Shown: positions 1 through 6,366 of the stretch, piece by piece | Numbering within the stretch: position 1 is the stretch's first letter | Layout of the letters: each line of letters begins with the position of its first letter | Source: an uncultured Blautia sp. | Lineage (GTDB): Bacteria; Bacillota; Clostridia; Lachnospirales; Lachnospiraceae | NCBI GenBank assembly: GCA_900551075.1 | Contig: URVB01000010.1 | Location: 1 to 64,000 of the forward strand | Direction: 5' to 3' | DNA: 64,000 nt | Notes under the pieces: model-generated | Database searches by the model: none | What the model was told of the DNA's origin: nothing | Seen by the model: the letters and a program-made list of their open reading frames with translations, nothing else | Position numbers and translations under genes: made by a program

Positions 1-150
1 ATTTATTTTAATCCAATTGGCATAACAATATCAATGGAAATTACTACCATATTTTATAGTAATGCAATCAATGTAGCCTTGATATATAATATTGGTAATT
101 AATTCGCCATTGGCGTTTTAATAAAATACAAAACGAAAGAAGGAAAGAAC

Positions 151-594
151 ATGAAAAAGGATGTTATTGAAGTAAGCGAAAAAGAACTGTGTAAATGCAA
201 AACGCACTGGAGTGCACTGCTGTGGCCCGCACTTTTAGGGATTTTCTTTTTTCTTTTATTTATTTCATCTCTCGGTAACAAAGATGAAATTGGATATGCG
301 TTTGTTTTTTTATTTGTTGCTATTATAACTTTTGGGATACCATTCTTAAGAATCAAAACCAACAATCTTGTTCTAACAGACAAAAAAATTTACGGTAAAA
401 CCGGTATACTCAAGACACAATCATTGACGGCTCCTATCTCAAAAATACAAACGGTAAATATCAATACTGGATTATTAGGAAAAATACTTGGGTATAGTGA
501 CTTAGAAATACACTGTATCACAGGCGTATATTGTTTCAAAAAACAATCAAATGCAAAGGAAATGCAGAACGCAATTATAAACTCAATTAAATAA
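151..594 (+). CDS. PH-domain (YdbS/bPH2-like) small membrane protein
   Basis: A 147-residue protein with a short polar N-terminus, two adjacent hydrophobic segments (about residues 25-44 and 48-66) and a C-terminal domain of about 75 residues. That domain (LVLTDKKIYGKTGIL, then PISKIQTVNI, then a GLLGKILGYSDLEI segment) reads like the bacterial PH domain of YdbS/YdbT-type proteins. The function of this family is poorly known; a membrane-associated binding or scaffold role is inferred only. An AGGAAAG ribosome site lies just before the ATG. It is AT-rich and belongs to the presumed cargo of the element that ends near position 2800. The family call is fairly safe, the role is unknown. Confidence 0.7.
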   Translation: MKKDVIEVSEKELCKCKTHWSALLWPALLGIFFFLLFISSLGNKDEIGYAFVFLFVAIITFGIPFLRIKTNNLVLTDKKIYGKTGILKTQSLTAPISKIQTVNINTGLLGKILGYSDLEIHCITGVYCFKKQSNAKEMQNAIINSIK

Positions 595-602
595 AATAAA
601 AA

Positions 603-645
603 CCGCCCCCTGCGCCAACAGGGAACGGCTTTACGAATATTTTTA
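603..645 (+). terminator. probable terminator after the PH-domain gene
   Basis: A GC-rich hairpin (CCG..CCCTG with CAGGG..CGG, two-base internal loop) starts just after the stop codon, followed by AT-rich sequence with a short T run. It resembles the hairpin after the next gene (both begin AAACCGCCCC), so the two cargo genes probably have separate transcripts. Confidence 0.45.
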
Positions 646-685
646 TCAAAATATATTATCCTCTATAAAGAAAGGACGTGATACC

Positions 686-1231
686 ATGCCAATACCAAAA
701 GAAAAATCCTACGCCATTGAAGATATCTATGCCCTCCCTGACGGAGAACGAGCGGAGCTGATCGGCGGCCAGCTCTATGCTATGTCGCCGCCAAGCAGAA
801 TCCACCAGAAGCTTGTTATGGAGCTGTCTGCCACATTTAGGAATCACATTCGCTCACAGAAAGGCTCCTGTGAGGTCTATCCTGCCCCATTTGCCGTTTT
901 TATCATGAATGACGATAAAAACTACGTAGAGCCTGACATCAGTGTTATTTGTGACAAAAACAAACTCTCAGACCGCGGATGCGAAGGGGCTCCGGACTTT
1001 ATTATTGAGCTTGTTTCTCCCGGCAGTCGCCGGATGGATTATAATACCAAAAATAGCCTTTATGCCAATGCTGGTGTCCGGGAATACTGGATCGTAGACC
1101 CCGCCAAAGAACGCACTACGGTTTACCGTTACGAAGAAGATGCTGCACCAACTATTATTTCATTTGACCAACCCGTTACGGTTGGAATTTATAGTAACCT
1201 TCAAATTGTAATTTCTGATTTACTGAAATAA
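686..1231 (+). CDS. Uma2 family (DUF820) restriction-endonuclease-fold protein
   Basis: A 181-residue protein of the Uma2/DUF820 family, which has a PD-(D/E)XK nuclease fold. The diagnostic pieces are in order: YALPDGERAELIGG near the N-terminus, YVEPDISVICD around residue 75, and a FIIELVSPGSRRMDYNTK segment followed by REYWIVDP. The acidic residues in EPD and IELVS are the expected metal ligands. Length is normal for the family. An AAGGACGTG ribosome site precedes the ATG. Uma2 genes are frequent on mobile elements and in cyanobacteria, but their biological substrate is not established; nuclease activity is inferred from the fold. Here it is presumed element cargo. Confidence 0.8.
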   Translation: MPIPKEKSYAIEDIYALPDGERAELIGGQLYAMSPPSRIHQKLVMELSATFRNHIRSQKGSCEVYPAPFAVFIMNDDKNYVEPDISVICDKNKLSDRGCEGAPDFIIELVSPGSRRMDYNTKNSLYANAGVREYWIVDPAKERTTVYRYEEDAAPTIISFDQPVTVGIYSNLQIVISDLLK

Positions 1232-1239
1232 TGCAAAAA

Positions 1240-1268
1240 CCGCCCCGGTGTTACCAGCACCGGAGCGG
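1240..1268 (+). terminator. hairpin downstream of the Uma2 gene
   Basis: An 11-bp stem (CCGCCCCGGTG with CACCGGAGCGG, one mismatch) and a 7-nt loop lie directly after the stop. No real T run follows, so this may be a processing hairpin rather than an efficient terminator. An 8-bp inverted repeat (CCGAAGAT at 1277-1284, ATCTTCGG at 1316-1323) follows in the recombinase leader. Confidence 0.45.
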
Positions 1269-1391
1269 CCACATATCCGAAGATATGCGTATTACTTAGC
1301 AATTAATATTGTATCATCTTCGGTGACAGGTGGCAAGAGACTGCCTGTTATTTTTGTACCCATTTTTTCATAAAATTAAAGAGGTGATGTC

Positions 1392-2789
1392 ATGAATCAA
1401 GAACGCATCCAACGTGCAGCTATCTACATAAGAGTTTCTACTTTCGAACAGAAAATGCACGGACATTCCTTGCAAGCGCAAAAAGAATGTCTTGAAAATT
1501 ATGCAGAATCTCACAACATGAAAGTTGTTGGTGTCTATGCAGATGAAGGCCAAACAGCCCGTAAAGAATTGAAGAAAAGAAAAGCTATCCACTCTCTTAT
1601 AAAATCCGTAGAGCGTGATGAGGTGGATGTTATTTTGTTCTGGAAAATGGATCGCTGGTTCCGTAATGTTGCTGACTTTTACAAAATACAAGAAACTTTA
1701 GATAAGCATCAGGTGACCTGGGTAGCTGTCGCAGAGCCAAATATCAACATGGAAACCCGGGACGGACGCCTGAGTTTAAATCTCATTCTTTCCATAGGTC
1801 AGAATGAAGTTGATACCACTTCCGAGAGAATCAAGTTTACAGTAGATAGCATGATACAAAACGGTCGTCTGGTGTGGGGTGAACTAAACACTCCATTTGG
1901 TTATACAATAACAGAAGTGGACGGACAAAGAAAAATGGTAAAAGATGAAGAAACAGCTCCAATGGTGGAGGAATTCTTTCGCTTCTTCCGTGCGTCTCAT
2001 GCCAAAAAGCGCACTGTCGTACACATGCAGGAAACATTTGGTATTGATTTTTCTTATTCTATGCTCCGGACAATGTTATCCAGTGAATTCTATGTAGGAA
2101 AATACCGCAATAATACAAGCTACTGTCCGGCTTACCTGACTACCGAAGAATGGGCTGAAATTCAGCGCATTTCGAAAGCCAATATCCGGCGCCCCCGTTC
2201 CGGAAGAATTTATTTATTTTCCGGTCTTATCCGCTGCCCTCTTTGCAATCAGAAATTAGTTGGGATAGGTCAGAATTCTATCATCAACAGGAAAACCGGC
2301 GAAAAAAGGACTTATCATTATTATCGTTGCAACCGTGCCCTCATTGATAATATATGTGCCAACCATCGTCGGTTAAGTCAAAATCTCATTGAAGAGTACC
2401 TTCTGGAAAATTTAGAGTTGGAATTCAGGAAATATCAGGTTCACTGCAGTAAAATACAAGAGAAGAAAAAGGCGGAAAAGAAACGCCGCTCTCCCGATAA
2501 TGTAAAAAAGGAACAGGAACGTCTGAATATCCTGTTTCAGAAAGGACGTATTGAATACGATTACTACGAAACCGAATATGCGAAATTAGAAAATGAACTT
2601 TCGGAAATCACTTCCCTCATTCCTGTGCCCAAAAAGGATTTTTCCCGCCTTGAAACTATTCTTCACAGTGATTTTCGTTCTATGTATCGTGAGCTTTCCG
2701 CTGAAAATAAACAAAGTTTCTGGCATCAAATTATTGAAGAGATACATTTAACTACCGACTACAATGTAGATTATGTCGTTTTTTTATAA
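1392..2789 (+). CDS. large serine recombinase / site-specific integrase
   Basis: A 465-residue serine recombinase with the N-terminal resolvase domain (about residues 8-150). The nucleophile is Ser16 in the YIRVST motif, and the family segments LFWKMDRWFRN and LSLNLILSIGQNEVDTTSERI follow. Next come the recombinase domain (about 165-265), a zinc ribbon (CPLC around residue 276, paired with the later YYRC and ICANHR cysteines) and a C-terminal coiled-coil-like region. It would cut and rejoin att sites to integrate or excise the element. The ribosome site is AGAGGTGATG. The gene ends within about 30 bp of the point where host gene sequence resumes, as is common for integrases next to their att site. 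No partner recombinase is visible, but the left part of the element is outside the window. Confidence 0.93.
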   Translation: MNQERIQRAAIYIRVSTFEQKMHGHSLQAQKECLENYAESHNMKVVGVYADEGQTARKELKKRKAIHSLIKSVERDEVDVILFWKMDRWFRNVADFYKIQETLDKHQVTWVAVAEPNINMETRDGRLSLNLILSIGQNEVDTTSERIKFTVDSMIQNGRLVWGELNTPFGYTITEVDGQRKMVKDEETAPMVEEFFRFFRASHAKKRTVVHMQETFGIDFSYSMLRTMLSSEFYVGKYRNNTSYCPAYLTTEEWAEIQRISKANIRRPRSGRIYLFSGLIRCPLCNQKLVGIGQNSIINRKTGEKRTYHYYRCNRALIDNICANHRRLSQNLIEEYLLENLELEFRKYQVHCSKIQEKKKAEKKRRSPDNVKKEQERLNILFQKGRIEYDYYETEYAKLENELSEITSLIPVPKKDFSRLETILHSDFRSMYRELSAENKQSFWHQIIEEIHLTTDYNVDYVVFL

Positions 2790-3612
2790 TTTGTTTTGTA
2801 CTTATTTATTAACTCCATTTGGCGCAGACAAAACAATGACCGCTGTGCTTTCCGGAGAAGCAGATATCGGCTTTATGGGAGCTGAAGCATCTGTTTACGC
2901 TTACCAGGAGGGGGCCAATGACCCGGTTGTCAACTTTGCCCAGTTAACTCAGCGCGCCGGTAACTTTCTGGTAGCCCGTGAGGAAATGCCTGCCTTTACC
3001 TGGGGAGATTTAAAAGGCAGCAAAGTTCTTGGCGGCAGAAAAGGCGGAATGCCGGAAATGGTATTTGAATATATTCTGAAGGAAAACGGCATTGATCCGG
3101 AAAAGGATCTTGAAATTGACCAGAGTATTGATTTCGGATCCACTGCAGCAGCCTTTTCCGGTGGTTTGGGGGATTTCAGCGTGGAATTCGAACCCTCCGC
3201 GACAGCCCTGGAAAAAGAAGGTGCAGGCTATGTAGTGGCATCTCTTGGTGTGGACTCCGGCTACGTCCCATACACCTCCTACAGTGCCAAAACCAGTTTT
3301 ATGAACGAAAACCCGGAAATTATCCGGAAATTTACCAATGCCCTGCAAAAAGGTATGGATTATGTACAGAATCACACTCCGGAAGAAATTGCAAAGGTAA
3401 TCGAACCACAGTTTACGGAGACAGACTTAGATACGATCACAACAATCGTCAAACGTTATTATGAGCAGGATACCTGGAAAGACAATCTGATTTTTGAAAG
3501 AGAAAGCTTTGACCTTCTTCAGGATATCCTGGAAGGAGCAGGGGAGCTGCAGGAGCGGGTGGCATATGAAAATCTGGTGACAAGGGAATATGCAGAGGCG
3601 GCTGTAAAATAA
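2773..3612 (+). pseudogene. ABC transporter substrate-binding protein (SsuA/TauA/NMT1-like), N-terminally truncated by the element
   Basis: The frame is open for 279 codons, but its first 13 or so codons overlap the recombinase 3' end and are not family-like. From GADKTMTAVLSGEADIGFMG onward it matches a periplasmic-binding-protein-like domain of the NMT1/SsuA/TauA class: DLKGSKVLGGRKGGMPE in the hinge region and a VDSGYVPYTS segment in the second lobe. A complete member has roughly 330-350 residues with a signal or lipoprotein peptide, so about 70-90 residues are missing. The product would lack an export signal. Partner ATPase and permease genes are not downstream; they would have to lie left of the element. 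Ligand unknown; sulfonate, nitrate or pyrimidine-precursor types are possible. Confidence 0.75.
2790..2822 (+). mobile_element. right boundary of the integrated element (candidate attR)
   Basis: The recombinase stop codon is at 2787-2789. From about 2812 the sequence encodes the interior of a substrate-binding protein that lacks its start, signal peptide and N-terminal lobe. The element-host junction therefore lies in this roughly 30-bp AT-rich interval. The exact crossover cannot be set without the other end or an uninterrupted allele. Confidence 0.6.
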
Positions 3613-3678
3613 TCGTATAGACTCTCTGCAAAACAGATTATTATGATACAACGTGCGCCGGAAAGCGCCCAACTCCCA

Positions 3679-3706
3679 AATGCCGTAGAGTCCCCTCTGC
3701 GGCATT
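3679..3706 (+). terminator. hairpin after the truncated binding-protein gene
   Basis: A 12-bp stem (AATGCCGTAGAG with CTCTGCGGCATT, one G-U pair) and a 4-nt loop. It lacks a clean T tract, so termination is probable, not certain. Confidence 0.45.
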
Positions 3707-3727
3707 GTCAAATTATAATGATTACGA

Positions 3728-3756
3728 TTGACATGAACTTATGTTCTGTCTATAAT
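3728..3756 (+). promoter_or_regulatory. perfect-consensus sigma-A promoter for the two-component operon
   Basis: TTGACA at 3728-3733, 17-bp spacer, TATAAT at 3751-3756. It reads into the response-regulator gene and leaves a leader of about 215 nt. Confidence 0.8.
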
Positions 3757-3758
3757 AA

Positions 3759-3812
3759 AGAATATAAGGCGTTGGTTTCAGAATATAAGGAGTAGGTTTC
3801 AGAATATAAAAG
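3759..3812 (+). repeat. tandem 21-bp repeats in the two-component leader
   Basis: Two near-identical 21-bp units beginning AGAATATAAGG (3759-3779 and 3780-3800; they differ at two positions) and a third partial copy (3801-3812). They start just after the -10 box, so they cover the transcription start and early leader, a position suited to a regulator binding site. The rest of 3613-3979 holds no recognisable gene. Confidence 0.6.
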
Positions 3813-3979
3813 TTCCAGGCCCGATTACGGAAAATAAATACTAAATTATGTTTGCGGACGCGGCAGAAAGCTATTTTGAAACTGCTCATGGCGATGACCG
3901 GAAATGAAAGGATTGCTCCTGCCGCCACGGATATTAAAACATGGAGTCAGAACCCGGAACGAAGAATGGAGAAATACAC

Positions 3980-4657
3980 ATGGAACAAATCTTAATTATA
4001 GAAGACGATACAGGATTAAATCAGGGCTTATGCCAGTCTTTGAAATCAGAGAACCGTCAGGTCATTTCCTGCCTGAACCTAAAAGCTGCACGGGAACAGT
4101 TATTATGCGGCAGCGTATCGCTGGTGCTGCTGGACATCAATCTGCCAGATGGAAGCGGACTGGACTTTTTGCGTGAGCTGAAAGCAACTGACCCGGTGCG
4201 CCCGGTCATTCTGCTTACTGCCAACGACACGGATATGGATATTGTTGCCGGACTGGAACAGGGAGCGGACGATTATATCACCAAGCCCTTTTCTCTGTCT
4301 GTTTTACGGGCAAGGGTCAATATGCATCTGCGGAAAAACATTGCACGCGGCAATGGAAAGCCTTATCTCATTGACCGCTTTGTGTTCGACTTTGAACGGA
4401 TGCAGTTTCTGGCAGACGGCGTGACCATCGAACTGAGTAAAACTGAACAGAAGCTCCTTCGCCTGCTGGTAGAGAATCAGGGCAGAGTCATGGGGCGCGG
4501 CAGTCTGATTGACCGTATCTGGACAGATGGTGCGGATTATGTGGATGAAAATGCCCTCTCGGTGACTGTCAAGAGGCTTCGGGACAAGCTGCGAGCGCAG
4601 GATTATATTCAAACGGTCTACGGAATCGGATATATTTGGGTGAACAAACATGAATAA
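3980..4657 (+). CDS. OmpR-family DNA-binding response regulator
   Basis: 225 residues from the ATG at 3980, chosen over the upstream in-frame ATG because GGAG sits 8 nt before it and the protein then starts at the receiver domain (MEQILIIEDD). The receiver has acidic residues at 9-10, the phospho-acceptor Asp52 in LLDINLPDG, Thr80 and Lys102 (YITKPF). The C-terminal winged helix (about residues 130-222) ends with the usual YIQTVYGIGYIW. It overlaps the kinase gene by 8 bp, so the two are translationally coupled. Together with the ABC exporter downstream it resembles modules that sense cell-envelope antimicrobials. The ligand cannot be told from sequence. Confidence 0.92.
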   Translation: MEQILIIEDDTGLNQGLCQSLKSENRQVISCLNLKAAREQLLCGSVSLVLLDINLPDGSGLDFLRELKATDPVRPVILLTANDTDMDIVAGLEQGADDYITKPFSLSVLRARVNMHLRKNIARGNGKPYLIDRFVFDFERMQFLADGVTIELSKTEQKLLRLLVENQGRVMGRGSLIDRIWTDGADYVDENALSVTVKRLRDKLRAQDYIQTVYGIGYIWVNKHE

Positions 4658-5573
4658 TTGGATTTTGATACTGGCATTGTCATGCAGTCTGATTGCAGCA
4701 TTTGTAACTTACAGTAACCGCCTCCGTACCAAAAAGACGTTGGACACCATTGAGCAGATGCTGGATACAGCAATGCAAGGCACTTACTCAGAAACAAATT
4801 TCGACGAAAGCCGCCTGTCTGCGCTGGAAACCAAATTCGCCCACTATCTTTCTTCATCTGCCATTTCTGCCCAAAACGTAACCATTGAGAAAGATAAAAT
4901 CAAGACGCTGATTGCGGACATCTCTCATCAGACCAAAACGCCCATTGCCAACCTGTTACTATACAGCGAACTGATTGCGGAAGAAGATTTATCAGACAAA
5001 ATGCGCTCCAATGTAGATGCTGTTCAGCAGCAGACAGAAAAGCTGCGGTTTTTGATTGATTCGCTTGTGAAACTTTCCCGGTTGGAAAATGGAATTTTAA
5101 CATTGTCTCCACGTCAGGAACCGGTACAACCCATGTTTGATAATATTGGGGGACAATACGCTTCCAAGGCCCACAGCAAAGGCCTGGAGCTCCAGATAAC
5201 ACCTACCGGGGCTGCTGCTGATTTTGACCCCAAATGGACGGTGGAGGCACTGGGGAATCTGGTGGATAATGCTATCAAGTACACCCCCTCCGGCAGTGTA
5301 GCGATTTCAGTGGTTGAATATGAATTATTTACACGCATCGATGTGTCAGATACGGGCATTGGTGTTGAGGAAGCAGAACAGGCAAGGATTTTCTCACGAT
5401 TCTATCGCTCGGAAGCCGTGCGGAATAATGAGGGTGTCGGCATTGGTCTTTATCTGGCGCGGGAAATCATTTCCAGTGAAGGGGGTTACATCAAACTCAC
5501 TTCCGAACCAGGCAATGGTTCCACATTCTCTGTGTTTTTACCAAGACAGTCTGAAATCTTTCAAAACTGTTAG
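4650..5573 (+). CDS. sensor histidine kinase with a single N-terminal membrane segment
   Basis: 307 residues: one transmembrane helix (about 3-21), a coiled linker, HisKA domain with His93 in the ADISHQTKTP H-box, and a HATPase_c domain with N-box (NLVDNAIKYTP), G1 (DTGIGV) and G2 (GVGIGLYLAREII). There is essentially no extracellular domain, so it probably senses within the membrane or through a partner, as kinases of BceS-like and related systems do through their ABC permease. It phosphorylates the upstream regulator (inferred from coupling). Its stop is followed after 45 bp by a strong intrinsic terminator that separates it from the transporter genes. Confidence 0.9.
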   Translation: MNNWILILALSCSLIAAFVTYSNRLRTKKTLDTIEQMLDTAMQGTYSETNFDESRLSALETKFAHYLSSSAISAQNVTIEKDKIKTLIADISHQTKTPIANLLLYSELIAEEDLSDKMRSNVDAVQQQTEKLRFLIDSLVKLSRLENGILTLSPRQEPVQPMFDNIGGQYASKAHSKGLELQITPTGAAADFDPKWTVEALGNLVDNAIKYTPSGSVAISVVEYELFTRIDVSDTGIGVEEAEQARIFSRFYRSEAVRNNEGVGIGLYLAREIISSEGGYIKLTSEPGNGSTFSVFLPRQSEIFQNC

Positions 5574-5618
5574 AATTGAATACCTTTCTGAAAGATTGTG
5601 GAAAGAATTATATGAGAT

Positions 5619-5666
5619 AATCTGTATGTAAAGATCATTCATCTGTCTTTACATACAGATTTTTTT
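5619..5666 (+). terminator. strong intrinsic terminator between kinase and ABC genes
   Basis: Perfect 16-bp stem (5619-5634 with 5646-5661), 11-nt loop, then six T. The ABC ribosome site GGAGG begins only a few bases after the T run. No complete promoter is obvious between stem and start codon, so transporter expression may depend on readthrough of this hairpin. Confidence 0.9.
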
Positions 5667-5682
5667 ATGGAGGTACAAGTAT

Positions 5683-6354
5683 ATGAATATTTTACAGGCA
5701 AATGACCTGACAAAAATTTACGGCTCCGGAGAAAACGCAGTTCATGCATTGGATGGTGTGAATTTTTCCGTAAAGAAAGGCGAGTTTGTTGCTGTTGTGG
5801 GCACATCCGGCTCCGGCAAGTCCACTCTGCTTCATATGCTGGGCGGGCTGGACAGACCCACATCCGGCAGTGTATCCATAGACGGCAAGGAGATTTTTTC
5901 TCTGAAGGACGAAGCCCTGACCATTTTCCGCCGCCGAAAGATCGGTTTTGTGTTCCAGAATTATAATCTGGTTCCTGTCCTGAATGTGCATGAAAACATC
6001 GTCCTTCCGGTACAGTTGGACGGTAAAGCACCGGACACCCCATATATTGACAGCATCATTGAAACATTAGGACTCGGCAGCAAGCTTTTGAATCTCCCAA
6101 ACAACCTCTCCGGCGGCCAGCAGCAGCGAGTAGCCATCGCACGGGCCTTAGCCTCTAAACCAGCTATCATTCTTGCGGACGAACCGACCGGAAATCTGGA
6201 TTCCAAAACCAGTCAGGATGTGCTGGGCCTGCTGAAGGTTACCGGCCAGAAGTATGCCCAGACCATTGTTATGATTACCCACAATGAAGAAATCGCCCAG
6301 CTCGCAAACCGTACCATCCGCATTGAGGACGGAAAAATCGTTGAGCATCGGTAA
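5683..6354 (+). CDS. ABC transporter ATP-binding protein, MacB/LolD/BceA type
   Basis: 223 residues with a complete nucleotide-binding domain: Walker A GTSGSGKST (residues 40-48), Q-loop in FVFQNYNLVP, signature LSGGQQQRVAIARA, Walker B IILADEPTGNLD and switch His in MITHNEE. EPTGNLD with a FtsX-like partner is the hallmark of the MacB/LolCDE/BceAB group. It powers the permease encoded 12 bp downstream. Ribosome site GGAGG. By gene order with the two-component system, the likely role is antimicrobial-peptide detoxification or lipoprotein/peptide export; the substrate is not known. Confidence 0.93.
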   Translation: MNILQANDLTKIYGSGENAVHALDGVNFSVKKGEFVAVVGTSGSGKSTLLHMLGGLDRPTSGSVSIDGKEIFSLKDEALTIFRRRKIGFVFQNYNLVPVLNVHENIVLPVQLDGKAPDTPYIDSIIETLGLGSKLLNLPNNLSGGQQQRVAIARALASKPAIILADEPTGNLDSKTSQDVLGLLKVTGQKYAQTIVMITHNEEIAQLANRTIRIEDGKIVEHR

Positions 6355-6366
6355 GGAGGGGGAGCT

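Noticed and set aside
1..24. Possible attL copy of the 2804-2826 junction
   Set aside because: The similarity (ATTTATT and about 10 of 12 in a TCCAWTTGGC block) needs a gap and extends over sequence that should differ between attL and attR; too weak without the left flank.
1326..1357. Terminator in the recombinase leader
   Set aside because: The stem pairing around GGCA/TGCC is short and competes with itself; a T-rich tail exists, but support is insufficient.
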